A stretch of DNA of 64,000 bases from Plasmodiophora brassicae (Eukaryota > Endomyxa > Phytomyxea > Plasmodiophorida > Plasmodiophoridae). The position numbers were made by a program, and so were the translations under genes. Shown one piece after another: positions 9,820-21,273 of this stretch (within the stretch, counting starts at the first letter, position 1; each line of letters opens with the position of its first letter). The stretch lies in assembly GCA_039704465.1 (NCBI GenBank), contig JASFAU010000005.1:1407148-1471147 (forward strand), given 5' to 3'. The notes under the pieces are model-generated. The model was not told where the DNA came from. It saw only the letters and a list, made by a program, of their open reading frames with translations, and searched no databases.

Positions 9820-10551
9820 ACAATCCCGGCGACACGAGCCGATATTATTCTGGAGGAGGCGCAGCACAGGGACAGTGTCACTGTCAGTGGGCCGACGTTA
9901 CCCGGTGACGGTGGTGGGTGGGGACTGGGGGTGGGCGACGCCTGTGACCGGTTTGCCAGATCGCGCCGACGAGACCAAGGTTGCCGCGACGTTGTATCAC
10001 GCGCCGGTCCCTATTTCCAGAGCAAGAGCCGGACGGTTGACGGGCGGTACTGAGCTGGGCACACGGGGATTGCTTTCGTGCAGGTGTCCGGGGAGAAGGT
10101 CCCCGTTTATGGTAGTCGTAACAGCTGGAAACCACTCAACACCACGGTGACACTTGCGTCGCAGTAATTTTGACCTTGACTGGCCGCCAAGTTCCTACCT
10201 ACTGGTATGCACATGCTGTACTATGTAGGCACCGGTACAGGGACAAGGACTGTCAGACTGTGTGGGAAGATACGTGCCAGGAACGCGGAACGGAAGAGTC
10301 GTGCGCCACTGACGCAGCCACTGGGTCATGACAGACGCAGCGGAAGACAGGTACAGTCTGCTACAACCAAGAGCGTGCGCCAGTGCTAACCAATGCGCTC
10401 GTTGCAAGAAGCTCTCGCTCTGCTGTCCTTGACCTCCCCTCGTTTGACTTGGCGTCCGCCACCTCAGGAGGCCAACGACAGCCCAAACGGCAGTGCCGGT
10501 ACCTACAGGCCGGGGCCCGGGACATTTACGTCTTCCGAGGGCGCTGGGTCA
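9820..10551. other. Intergenic region, no gene recognised
   Basis: About 0.7 kb between the 5' end of the membrane protein gene and the 3' end of the RNA triphosphatase gene, both on the minus strand. Open frames here are short and lack recognisable motifs. The part nearest 9820 should contain the promoter of the upstream gene, but I see no clear core element. Confidence 0.45.
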
Positions 10552-11278
10552 TTAGCCACTGTATTCGTGCCCATATCGAACGTGCAGTGCAGCCCTGAAC
10601 GATGCATGGCGGATGCCGGGTGGGCGGGCGCGTTCAAATCGCTCGATAGCCATTGCCGGCGTGACGCGATGGACCTCGATCAGGTAGGCGCAGATCAGGA
10701 AACCGGTCCGGTTAAACCCGTAATGGCAGTGGACCCCGATTTGCACAGGGCCTTCTTCCTATACAACGCTTATATGCCTACTATGACATGGCGAGCGTTG
10801 GAGCACAGCAAACGTACGTGTGACATGCGGTTGGAGGCCTGCACGAGGTCGATAAACCTGCTGACATCGGCTGCGCTGGGAACGGACTTCGCCACGAGCG
10901 GTACCTTGTGCCGAACGATTCGACCATCGACGTCGTAATTGTCCAGGTCGCTGCTAAGGTCGACGATCACACGAACGCGCGGTTTCGCATCGAGGAACGC
11001 ACGGAGCGTGTGCCCGTGCGAATCGTCCCTTGGGCAATCCATCAGTTCGTTGCCGCACCTCGCACGCTGCACCAACGACACGCGGACCTGGAGAACGTCT
11101 TCATTGGCAGCAGATTGGTCCCCTCAACGATGCCGCCGAAATTCTCGACTCGCATCCACTTGTCCAGGTTCTTCAGAACGCTGACGGTGACCTTGCTGCC
11201 CCGGTCCGTCATTGGGGTGCGCGTCGCGACGACGGTGGGGTCGGCCACGCTGCGATCGGCAACACAGATGAACGCCAC
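10552..11278 (-). CDS. RNA 5'-triphosphatase / dual-specificity phosphatase, mRNA-capping-enzyme type
   Basis: Three exons join in phase: from the ATG at 11278 to about 11094, then about 11034 to 10818, then 10758-10552, with introns of about 59 bp. The protein of roughly 200 residues follows the cysteine-phosphatase domain of metazoan/plant capping enzymes: DKWMRVENFGG...LLPMKTF near the start, VRVIVDLSSDLDNYD, then the P-loop GVHCHYGFNRTGFLICAYL (HCx5RTG) with catalytic Cys and Arg present, and ARPPGIRHASF downstream. This domain removes the gamma-phosphate of nascent mRNA in the nucleus. The protein stops right after the domain (YGHEYSG), so no guanylyltransferase is fused. A PIR1/DUSP11-like RNA phosphatase is the alternative, but the ARPPGI segment favours the capping type. 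Confidence 0.85.
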
Positions 11279-11714
11279 TGTGCGGGTGCAGTGCAGACCA
11301 TGTAGTTGTGTTGAGCCCCAGCAGCTGGCGCCACCAACGTGATCGGGTCGATAACGTCCGCCGTTTCAGGCCGTGACGACCCGCGGAATCCCGGCCCTGC
11401 CGACACGACGCACGCCTTGGATTTGTACGTAGCCCCGCTGCCTCCCTCGATGCGCGGCAGTCCAGGACGGACGCTGCGGGAAACGGGAAGCCGCCCAGGT
11501 CTGCCGCCTGGGCACAAAGGCAGTGACGCGCAGTCAGCAGTGGAAGGCACGGCACTGGTACCATTGCACATGGAATAGGCCGTTCACCAAATGCAAGCCA
11601 TTCGCGCAGGAATGAACCAGATCGGGTCAGAAAAAGGGGGGTGGTTGGGGGGGTGCGCGCGCGATCAAAATCGAAGGTGTCGTCGGCGTTGCCGGACGGA
11701 CCGGTGTCCAGATC
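11279..11714. other. Bidirectional promoter region between divergent genes
   Basis: About 0.43 kb between the start of the minus-strand RNA triphosphatase and the plus-strand citrate carrier. A 120-residue open frame on the minus strand (11571-11209) has no recognisable features and may be chance. A G-run lies at 11635-11655. No TATA-like element was identified. Confidence 0.4.
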
Positions 11715-13025
11715 ATGTCGGAGGGGGGCGGGTCCAAGCCCAAGAAGACGTCGACGGCCAAGAACCTGGTCGCTGGCGGTCTCGCCGGGGTATGCTGCTG
11801 GGTTGCCAGTCGGACGCGTGGCCGCCCATCCCTGACAATGATCGGTGCGCACAGGCCATCGAGGCGACCATCATGTACCCGACGGAATTCGTCAAGTACG
11901 CCGCAGTCCCATGTGTATATGTGTGTGTGCCTACTGCTGCTGACCCGCGCCACCCCTGTTTCGTATCAGGACCCAGTTGCAGCTGGCGTCCAAGGCCCAA
12001 GGTACGCCGCCGTTCACGACGCCTCTCGGCTGCCTGAAGTACACGGTCGAAACGCGGGGCGTCTTTGGCCTATACTCTGTAATTGCAACGAGCGATTCGA
12101 GGCAACTATCCCGCGTCTTGTTGTAATCGTCGTTCGCTGTTTGTAGGGGCTGTCGACGCTGGTGGTGGGCAGCATCCCGAAGGCTGCCGTTCGATTCGCT
12201 GCCTTCAACGAGCTGTCTAACCGGATGAAGGGGCCCGACGGGAAACTCTCGACGACGTCGACAATGCTGGCCGGGTTAGGCGCCGGCATATTCGAGGCCA
12301 TTATTGCCGGTCAGTGCAGCGGGGCCCTGATGACGGCCGTTGTACGTGCCCGTTTCTGACTCGGGCCGCGAATTCGGCAGTGACGCCGATGGAGACCGTC
12401 AAGACGAAGATGATTGACGACAAGAACAGGGCGACGCCCCGTTACCGCGGCCTCGTCCATGGTGTTACCACGATCGTCAAGGAGGACGGTATCGCTGGCA
12501 TTTACGCCGGCGTCGTCCCTACGATGCTGAAGCAAGGCGCCAATCAGGCCGTCCGGTTCGCCATTTACGGTCGCATCAAGGCGCTGATCTGCGGCGATTC
12601 CGGGCAGATCACGACGCTCCAGTCCATGCTGACGGGCAGCCTGGCTGGTTTCGTCAGCGTCTACGCGACGATGCCCTTTGACGTCGGCCTGACATGCCTT
12701 GGTCGTGGCCGCACCCGCCTGATTAGCCGTCGTGTTAGGTTGTCAAGACGCGCATGCAGGGCCTGGAGGCAAAGAACTACACGGGCACGTTGAACTGTTT
12801 CACGTCCGTCGTCAAGAATGACGGCGTGCTGGCGCTCTGGAAGGGGACCACGCCCCGGCTGGGCCGTGTCATGTTCAGCGGCGGCATCATCTTCGCCTGT
12901 ACGGTTGCGCGTCCGCTGTCAACAACGTCATCGTCGCCAAGTCGTTCTTATGCATCCTCTATCTCTGCGCAGGCTACGAGGCGATTATCAAGGCGCTGGC
13001 TCCCGTGTGGCCCGACCCTGAATAG
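11715..13025 (+). CDS. Mitochondrial tricarboxylate (citrate) carrier, SLC25 family (7 exons)
   Basis: The ATG at 11715 (MSEGGGSKPKKTSTAKNLVA) opens exon 1 (11715-11789); exon 2 begins at 11855 with AIEATIMYPTEFVK. Later exons read TQLQLASKAQG, GLSTLVVGSIPKAAVRF, VTPMETVKTKM, YAGVVPTMLKQGANQAVRF, MPFDV joined to VKTRMQGLEA, and end CYEAIIKALAPVWPDPE with stop at 13025. The three P-x-[DE]-x-[VT]-[KR] repeats (YPTEFVK, TPMETVK, PFDVVK) define a three-repeat, six-helix mitochondrial carrier. The QGANQAVRF and PKAAVRF segments are typical of the citrate/tricarboxylate branch, which exports citrate for cytosolic acetyl-CoA. All six introns are short GT-AG and sit in matching phase. Confidence 0.9.
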
Positions 13026-13231
13026 CGGTCACCTGCTTGCCACTGGAACGTTGATATACACAGTGCCGGATTGCAACTCTACTGCCATACCTGGGCCTTC
13101 CGCATCTCGCTACCTTGTCGGAGCCCCCGTGTATTGTACCACCTCCTACCTGTGTCGCATTGGTCAAGGAGGCCGAGGCGTGCGCGCGGACCAAGCAAGC
13201 GCGCCCAGTGCCGCGTGCGATCGTGGCGGCA

Positions 13232-14022
13232 ATGGCGTACGTCATCGATGCCGCCAAGTCGGTCGACCTGTCCGGCGTCGTCCCACGTACGGCCACGCTG
13301 CGGGATGGGACGCAGGGTATTGCCGGCAGGACCCGTACTGGTGCCCGGCTCACACACTGTCTGCGCTAGTCACCATCGACCGGTTGAACCGTGCGGCGCG
13401 CGAGGACATCACGACGCTGCGTGACCTGCTGAACGGGGAGATAGGTTGGGGTATTGGCCCATGCGTTCGTGGGGTTCACTCCTGACTATATAGCGCTGGC
13501 GTGCGCTCGCAGAATCGGGGACGTACCCGCAGGATCGGCCAGTCGACGATGCCGGCTTCCTGGCGTACTATGCGTCCCACGAAGTGTTCGTGGCCAGGTC
13601 GACCCAGTCTGGCACAATCCTCGGGTCATTCTACGGTTCGTAAGCACGGCGGGCGCACGTATACGCAACCACGCCTAATCTGATTCCGATCCCCGCCTGC
13701 AGTGAAACCGAACTTCCCAGGGCGATGTGCCCACATCTGCAATTCAGGATTCCTGGTCGTCCCTGCATATCGCGGTCGTGGCGTGGGTCGCGCCCTCGCC
13801 GAGGCGTTCGAAGCCGTCGCGCCGGCATGTGGCTATAGGGCCGCCTTCTTCAACCTCGTCTTCGAGGACAACCCGGCGTCGCTGGCGCTGTGGGATTCCC
13901 TGCACTACGTACGAACGGGTCGCGTCCCCGGTGCCAAAGCCACCCCATCAGGAACGCCCGTCGACGCTGTCATGTTCTACAAGGCGTTCCGTCCGGTTAG
14001 GGGCACCTGCGCCGAACAGTAA
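13232..14022 (+). CDS. GNAT-family N-acetyltransferase (4 exons)
   Basis: The first good ATG is at 13232 (MAYVIDAAKSVDL); an upstream exon cannot be excluded. Exons join as ...TLRDGTQ + VTIDRLNRAAREDITTL...LLNGEI + ESGTYPQDRPVDDAGFLAYY...GSFYV + KPNFPGRCAHICNSGFLV. The second half has the acetyl-CoA binding motif A, VPAYRGRGVGRALAEAF (R-G-x-G-x-G/A), followed by FFNLVFEDNPASLALWDSL and GRVPGAK. This order is that of a fungal/protist GNAT group, whose members mostly lack defined substrates. The TYPQ motif and the NFPGR motif both belong to that group. Stop at 14022. Lies between the citrate carrier and the KH-PLD gene on the same strand. Confidence 0.85.
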
Positions 14023-14311
14023 ACCGTGATTTTCTATATTGCAACCGAGTCACGGGGACCTGCAGGTAGGTACCGGTAGGAGCCGCGTCTGTAGTGTGGT
14101 CAGGTGGGACAGACGGCGTCCCATCGCCGGGTGGATGCGGACAATTGGACCACGTCGGCGGTTGGGGCGCATTTTGGCCGTGCCGGTCACGGACTTGGAG
14201 ACGCGTCGTCATAGACGAACCCGGGGTGCCGTCGCCTACCCGATAGGCGTCGCCGTGGAGGGCGCACGTGCGACCAGCGACCGTGACGACGAAGAAGGCG
14301 CGCCGCCCACA

Positions 14312-15527
14312 ATGGCGAGCGTCGTGCTTCAGGTTCCCCGGCGCGCCCAATCGCTGATCATCGGCAAGGGTCGCAAGACCATCACCGAGATCATGCAGGA
14401 CACGGGCACGGAGATCTACGTGCCGGCCCGCAAGCAGCAGTCCTCGGAGATCACCATCAAGGGCCCGACCGGACAGGCCGTCAAGGACGCCCAGGAGAGG
14501 ATCGAACACATTCTGGGATACGAACTCGACGAGGAGGAGCTCACCGTCGCGTACTTCGGCGTCCCCAAGGTACGCACCAGTTTCGCGATGTGTCCCGTTG
14601 TCGTTGACTTGTCGTGGCACAGTCTGAACACTCTGCATTGATTGGCGTCAATGGGACGTTGCTGAAGGACCTGCGCAAACAGGTACGCGCCGGGTGATGC
14701 CCGTCTCGTCCGCGTCCCTCTCAGCGTGCGTGCACGTGCAGTGTGGGTGCCATATCCATGTGCCGCGCATGCGAGACCGGGAGCGTAATGTGGAAGTGCA
14801 TGGCAACCCGGCGTCCATCCAGTTGGCGCAGTCCAAGGTCGAGGCCATTGTCGGGCACGCTATCACGATCAGCTACTCGGGTCCCGTTGTCGAGGGCAAT
14901 GCCAAGGCGGGCGCGGCGGATGGGTCCCCTGGTGCTGGATCGCCCCATGATGACGGCGGTGCTGGCAACGCGCCTGCCGCTGCGGCTTCGGGCAACGGGC
15001 GGGGCCGTGCACGACCCGTGTCGAAAGGTTCCGTCGATCCTGCCACCGGCAAGCGGCGGCTCGAGAAGGGTCGCATCAATGACATCGTCTTCCTGCCGCA
15101 GAAGGCAGCGACCGAGTCCGACCCGTTCGCGCGCATCCTCGGCTACATGGCCGAGGCGTCGTCGTCGGTCAGCCTGTGCGTGTCGGTCCTCGACAATCAG
15201 GCGCTGGCCGTCCTCCTGCAGAACCTCCTATCGCAGAACATTCCCGTCTCGATCATCGTCAGCAGCAGCGTCCCCGGGTCGAACCTGAGCGAGGCCCGCA
15301 CGCTGCAGAGCCTGGGCGCGCAGGTCAAGGTCGACCCGGCCGGCGTCACCGACTGCCTCAACTTTGCCGTCATCGACAATGCCCTCGTGATATCCGGCTC
15401 GAGTACCTGGACCAAGGCCGACAGCCTGCAGGCGCGCCAGTCGATCGTCGTCACGAACCATCGCGACTTTGTCCGCGCCTTCAAGAACGAGTTCGCCGAG
15501 ATCTTCACGTCGCTCAACTCGCTGTAG
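14312..15527 (+). CDS. KH-KH-phospholipase-D-like fusion protein with degenerate HKD motif (3 exons)
   Basis: Exons 14312-14569, 14623-14682 and 14742-15527 are all phase 0 and give about 367 residues. KH1 (about residues 5-75) has the GxxG loop in SLIIGKGRKTITEIM; KH2 (about 90-145) has IGVNGTLLKDLRKQ and HIHVPRMRDRER. A low-complexity Gly/Ala/Ser linker leads to a PLD-like domain (about 205-365) closest to mitochondrial PLD6/Zucchini: FARILGYMAEASSSVSLCV, VSIIVSSSV, LNFAVIDNALVISGSSTWT, and a C-terminal VRAFKNEFAEIF. In active enzymes the segment before FAVID carries H-x-K; here those positions are C-L-N, so His and Lys are lost and only Asp remains. I infer an RNA-binding, non-catalytic PLD scaffold. 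Confidence 0.8.
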
Positions 15528-15764
15528 GCAGGCGCGCCTCTGCCCCCGCGTCCACAGCAACGTACGGCGTGCCTCTCCCATGTCGTCGTCCCTATGCGGC
15601 GCCGACAAATCATCAGCCGTCTCTGGTTATAAATGCGGCCACCTGGGTACGATGGCCTCGACCCGATCTCGTTGAGCGTGTCACTGTTGCGGCCCAGAAG
15701 AAGCCGACGTACGGCGCCGTGTTGCCGCCGGATGAGGGCGTGCGCCGCCGCCGGGGACGTGACG

Positions 15765-17537
15765 ATGGCGCCGGGGGGTGCGCGCCAGTGGACGACGACG
15801 GCCGCCTTCCTCGGCGTCACCGCCCTGCTGGTCAACCTGAAACCATCGGAGGACTTCCTGTAGGTGTGTCGCGCGCGCGCCCCTGCCCATCCCGGTTAGT
15901 CATTCGAGCGCGCGCCGCCCGTCTCCTATTGCAGGACGCCGTTCTTCGCGGGCGACAAGGGCCTGACCCCGGCACAGGTACGGCTGTACGATCAGGCAGC
16001 GCCCCCTGGTGATGCCAATGCGCGTGTCGATGGCGTGCAGATTGCCGACGACGTGTACCCGCTGTTCACCTACAGTTACCTGCTGTGCCTGCCGCCCGTC
16101 CTGGTCGCTGCCGAGTACTGCCAACGCCCGAAACAGGTCATCGTGTTCGGCCTGATGGCACGCGAGGCCACACGGTTCTTGTTGATCTTCGGCAGCGGCC
16201 TACTCGTGATGCAACTCACACAGGTGCCTCGCTGGACGCCCCCCGTTCTGAGGACCGGGCAACCTGACCCGCTTCCCATTTGTTGCATCATCGTCAGTTC
16301 ACCTTTGGCCTTGCCATGGCCGCCAACGTTGCCATGTTCGGCTTTGTCTACAAGATCGTGCCCGTTGAGAAATACCACGTCATGGTCGGTATGGGATGCT
16401 CTGTTTGGTGTCGACGCGCTGACGAATCTGCCGACCAGACCGGGTACATCAAGTCGAGCACGCTTGCTGGGCACGTCCTGGCCGGCGCCCTGGGCCAATT
16501 CCTCCTATCGACGCATCGAGCCGATATCATTACGCTGATGTGGATATCTCAGGTGGGCGTCGCCGTTCTAGCCTCTCACGTCACCGACGGGTCATTGACG
16601 CCTGCCCGATAGGCGTGCGTCTCCGCCGGCGCCATCGTCTTCGTCGTATTCGTGACGTCGCGACCGTGTACACGTTCTGGCGGTGCATCGTTTAACGCGT
16701 CAGCGTGTTTGGTGGGCGCACAATGGGTACGGCGCTGCTGTGGATACTGGGTATTCAACCGTCCCTGCCAGGATCTCTACAAGAACGGGGACGTTCGTAG
16801 GTGGTCGTGCTGCTACTGGATCGCATACGCCATTGCCGAACTGCTTCTCACCTACAGCACGCCGCTCTTCATGGTCGTCGACGATGCTGTCGACCTGAAC
16901 GGCGTTGTCGCTTCGGCGGCCCGACTAGCAGGTGCCGTTGGCGCTCTGGTGTCTACGGCGCCACCCATCCGCCTTGCGCTGGGTCAGGCGTCCAGCAGGC
17001 TGGCAAACCCCGCTACTGTTGGTACTGACGACCGGCGGTATCGTGTTAACAGGGCGCTTCCCCGTCCTGTTCATCGTCAGCAGTACCGGTATCGTGTCCG
17101 CCTGCCTGGTGCTGATGGCGAACGCATCCAACGTCTACCTGTGCTACGCGCTGTCTGTCCTGGCGTACGCCATCCTGGTCATGCTGATCACGTTCGGATC
17201 GGCGGAGATAGCCACAAGGTCTGCCCATGCCGTATATCGCGTCGCACCCGTTTGCTGAAGACTGGCAACGCTGCCCAGATTGCCATCCGACTTCTACGTC
17301 GCCCTGTTCTGCATGACTGCGTTCGTGTCGCTATGTGTCCAGTCCGTCTGCCAGGTTGCCCTCCAGCTGTTCCCGGCCGTCCGCAAGAAGTTCCTCGTCC
17401 TCGCCGCCGTTGCTTCGCTGGCTGTCGGCGGCGCGTTCCTGTCACCAGCGTCCAGCGCAGCACACACACGTACCGATGAGCGACCGGACACCCAGGAAAG
17501 CCCACTGCTCGCCAGCCTGCCAAACCAATCGGTCTGA
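15765..17537 (+). CDS. SLC19-type (reduced folate/thiamine) transporter, multi-exon
   Basis: I chose the ATG at 15765 (MAPGGARQW); an in-frame ATG at 15732 is also possible. The N-terminus reads TTTAAFLGVTALLVNLKPSE and DFL, the next exon TPFFAGDKGLTPAQV, DDVYPLFTYSYLLCLPPVLV, then FLLIFGSGLLVMQLTQ, FTFGLAMAANVAMFGFVYKI, ADQTGYIKSSTLAGHVLAGA, and later YLCYALSVLAYAILVMLITF. The K/RPSE-FLTP start, the YP-x-x-TYSYL segment and the MQ-x-x-Q motif are those of SLC19 carriers (12 transmembrane segments), which import folates or thiamine. The third to last exons are frame-separated by short introns that I did not all resolve, and the last exon (about 17280-17537) ends in a hydrophilic tail. Substrate cannot be decided from sequence. 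Confidence 0.75.
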
Positions 17538-17915
17538 TCCTACAAAGCCTATTGTACCGTGGAAACGGCATGATAATATGGGTTCGCGACGGGGTGGGCG
17601 AAACGCCGACAGCGGCATTCGATTGTTCTTGGCGAGAGCGGATACGTGGGCGCGCCGGCGAATATCTGGGTTCGTTCCGTTCGACAGGAATCTGGAGGCG
17701 CCCGCAGCACGCCGGTCGGACGGCGACGCCGCGAAATGGTGAGTACATCAGTACCTGGGCCGGACGGGTATTCCACTTCCAGTAGTCTAACAGCAGGGCC
17801 CATGTCCCCAGGCGCAGGACGCGGCCACCGTTGCGATAGTGGTCGATAGCGTTCGCGCGAAGGAACCCCAAACCGACCCAGGTGACGATCCATTCATCCG
17901 AGTCGACACCTGGCC
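17538..17915. other. Spacer with possible 5' exons of the kinesin gene
   Basis: A plus-strand ATG at 17578 opens a short frame that ends in a strong donor (GTGAGT) near 17739, and a frame near 17810-17910 lacks stops; either could be a 5' exon of the kinesin, but I could not build a consistent splice path. The minus strand over 17740-17900 also has a protein-like open frame rich in Leu and Trp. Left unassigned. Confidence 0.35.
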
Positions 17916-20900
17916 GTGAGACGCTCCATCCTGACGTGGTTCGTGCAACGTACAGGGAACGCCCTGGATGGCACGCGCAGCCGCGACCCGAGCGCGCCCG
18001 GCCCCAGGCCCAAGTCCAGCATCTATGACGACTCGGATGGCGACGACGACGACGACGACGAGACCGCGGATGGCCTCGAGGCGCCAGGCGGCGACCTGTC
18101 CAGCCAGGTGGAGTTCTACAAGATGGCCTACGCCGAGGCCGAACAGGCTCGGGCCATTGCAGAAGCCACAGCGGGTGCCGTCCAGCGGCGCCTCCGAGAC
18201 ATGACCCGCATCGCAAACGAGGCCCAGGAGGCCATGGACGCGCGCTACCAGTCCCGTTTGCGCGAGATCGACGCGAGGCGGCAGGCGGAGAAGGAGGCCG
18301 CCGACCAGCACCTGCGCCAGGTCGAGTCGCAGCTCCAGGACCAGCAGGACGTGGTCGCCCTGATGGAGATCCAACGCCAGACGATGCAGGCGGCCATCAG
18401 CAAGCTCGAGAGCGACCTGCGCCTGAAGAACGACAGCTGCCCGGCCTGCGACCTCCTGCGTCGTGACCTACAGCGCCTGGAACGCGCCCTGGTCAAGGCG
18501 TCCGAGCGCCGCTGCGAGACCTGCCTGCAGAACGAGGTCACCATCGAGGCGCTGCGCAAGGAGATCGCCGACCGCGACCGCCTGCAGGCGCTTCGCGCGA
18601 CGACGTCAACGGCGAGCGCGGACGCGGTCATCGACGTCGACACTGATGCCGACGGCGACGAAGAAGGCGAGGTGGCACCCGATGACGTGCTGGGCCAGTT
18701 GAGCGTGTTCAAGGCAGCGTTCCGGGAGGGCGAGCAGGCCCGCGCCGTTCTGGAGGCATCGCTGCAGGCGTCGCAGGCACAGTGCCTGGACCTGCAGGCG
18801 CAGGCGGCCGCCCTGCAGGCGCGGATCGACGAGCAGAAGCAGACGATCGCCGCGCTGGACGCGCAGCGCTCCACGACGCAGGCGACGACCGCCAGGCTGA
18901 GCGCACGACAGGTCGCGGGTGGCGACCGTGCCTGCGTGCAATGTGACCTGCTGCGACAGCGGGTCGCCGAGCTGGAGCGAGCCGCCGAGAGCCGGTGCCC
19001 CGCCTGCATCAGGAAGGAGGCGCGCATCGACGACCTGACGAACGACCTGGAGGAGATGCGGACGCGGGCGCGAGGCCTGCACGACAACGTGCAACGGGTG
19101 CAGGTCGACCTGACCGCCATGACCGAACGACACGGCGAGTGCAGGGCCAAGCTGAACGAGGCGCTCGAGGCCAACCATCGCCTGTCGAAGGTGGCCATTG
19201 TCCCGCTGGCGGCGGGCGGCAACGCAGACGATCCCGTCGGGCAGCTGGTGTCCGAATTGCAACGCAGCGAGCAGCTGGCCGGGTACGCCCAGCCGCTGGT
19301 GGGCATCGTCGAGCAGCACGCGGCCCTGTCGGCGATGAACGCCCAGTACGCCGACGAATTGCGGAGGCTTCACGCCCAGATCCGGGTGAGCGTCGACCCG
19401 GACACGGTTCGGCACTTCCAGAAGGTGGCGCGCAGGCTCCGACGCGACGTCAGCGCCATCGGCCAGGCCATGCTCGACATGCGGGATACGCTGGGCGGCC
19501 AGTTCGTCCGCGCCGTCCAGGAGCATGACAGCCTGCGCCTGGCGTACAGGACGGAGCTGGGCGAGCGCAAGGCGCTGTCCAACCTCGTCCAGGAACTTCG
19601 TGGCAACATCCGCGTCTACTGCCGCGTCCGACCACCTCGCCCGGACGAGGACAACGTCATCGAGCGATCCGACGACGACGGCAACTGCCTCATCATCAAG
19701 AAGCCGGTAGGGGCCCTACCTATGCTGCGCGGGCGCCTGTTCGTCCCGTACGTCCTGATGACGCGGGTGCGGCGTCCATCATAGGAGACAGGCACGTTCC
19801 GTTTCCAATTCGACAAGGTGTTCGAGGGCGCGTCCTCGCAGGAGCAGGTCTTCGACGAGGTCAAGGGCCTCGTTCAGCTGGTGCCCGATGGTAAATGGGA
19901 CCGCTTCGCCTCCGCGCGTATCCCCGGTCGCTTGCTCGCTGACCAGCGACGGCCCCGTTCTGTCCAGGGTACCACGTGTCGATCTTTGCGTATGGGCAGA
20001 CCGGCAGCGGGTGGGTGCCGCGCGCCTTACCTGATATTGCAAGCGCTGAGAGCCGGCCCGTCGTTGTAGGAAGACGCACACGATGAACGGTTCGCCTGAG
20101 GACGCCGGCGTGCAGATCCGCGCCCTGAACTACCTGTTCGAATGTGCCAACGAGGAGACGGACCAGATCAGCATCAGCCTGCTGGAGATCTACAATGAGA
20201 ACATCTACGACCTGCTCGCTGATGGCAACGCTACTGACGAACCGCTGAAGGTGGCGATGTCCGCCTCTGGAGGTCGGCAAGCTGGCTAGCTACCGCTGCG
20301 CTCGTTGTTTCACCCGCCCGTTCGTAATCGCTGCCCGCGTGCAGGGACCGCCGTTTCTGGATTGTCGCAGCTTGTTGTCCAGTCGCGGCAGCAGGTCCAG
20401 GCGGCGTTCAAGCGCGGTTCCAGGAAGCGCAGCGTCGCCAGGACCAACATGAACGAGCACAGCAGTCGGTCGCACCTGGTGCTCTCGGTAGCATTCACCA
20501 GGACGGACCTGGGCGGTTCCATCTGTCACGGTCGGTCCAGCATCGTCGGGTCACCACCACCTGCCAGACTGACGGCGTCGTCGGTATCGCTCGCTGACAG
20601 GGCGTATGCACATGATCGACCTTGCGGGGAGCGAGAGTGTGGGGAGATCAGGGGCCACCGGGGAACGTCTCAAGGAGGCTCAGGCGATCAACAAATCGCT
20701 GTCCGCACTGGGCGATGTCATTGCCGCTAAAGGTGTGTCCCGCAATGCCACGATCGGCAGCATCGCAGAAATGAATGGATTGCGCTCCCTGGCAGCGAAC
20801 AAGAAGAGCCACGTGCCGTTCCGCAACAGCAAGTTGACGCACCTGCTTCAGGAATCGCTGTCCAAGGACGGCAAGACGCTCATGATTGTCAATTGCAGCC

Positions 20901-21043
20901 CATCGTCCAAAGACGTCGTACGGATCCATCCACAGTATTCGCATTCCGAGTGCTGACGGTGCTGACCGGCGTTCGTCCAACAGAACGAATCGATCAATTC
21001 GCTCAAATTCGCCACCCGGGTTCGATCCGTGGAACTCAAGTAG
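17916..21043 (+). CDS. Kinesin-14 (C-terminal motor) with duplicated CxxC stalk modules
   Basis: The stalk is one long exon open from 17916 (not an ATG) to about 19708; the first in-frame ATG is 18123, and an AG at 17955 could be an acceptor, so the start is unresolved. Stalk: acidic stretch, then coiled coil with paired CxxC motifs. The neck/motor junction [17 protein letters not shown] marks kinesin-14, usually minus-end directed. Motor exons follow with short introns: [29 protein letters not shown] joined to [11 protein letters not shown] (P-loop), [27 protein letters not shown] (switch I), [20 protein letters not shown] (switch II), [14 protein letters not shown], and the end [15 protein letters not shown] with stop at 21043. 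All nucleotide motifs are intact. Likely role: spindle or cytoplasmic microtubule organisation. Confidence 0.85.
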
Positions 21044-21273
21044 AAGAGTAAACGAAACGAGCTGGTCAACTGTTGGTGACGCGCTCCTGCGAGATACAGC
21101 GCCAGGGCGGGCTGGAAACCCGGAGGTAATCGAGCAGGTGAACCCAGCAGAGGGATTCGTGACCGGCGTCGACGGGCGTACGGGCAAAGTGGATCGATTA
21201 AGTACACTGAGTCGCCTAGCCCCGGGCGGGCCTCATCGAAGGGCGTTGGAGGCGACAGTGCATCCCGGGGCGC

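Noticed and set aside
15100..15527. Active PLD6-type nuclease
   Set aside because: The His and Lys of the HKD motif are absent, so catalysis should not be assumed.
17740..17910. Leu/Trp-rich minus-strand exon between SLC19 and kinesin genes
   Set aside because: Looks protein-like but has no flanking exons that I could connect, and a plus-strand 5' kinesin exon is equally plausible.
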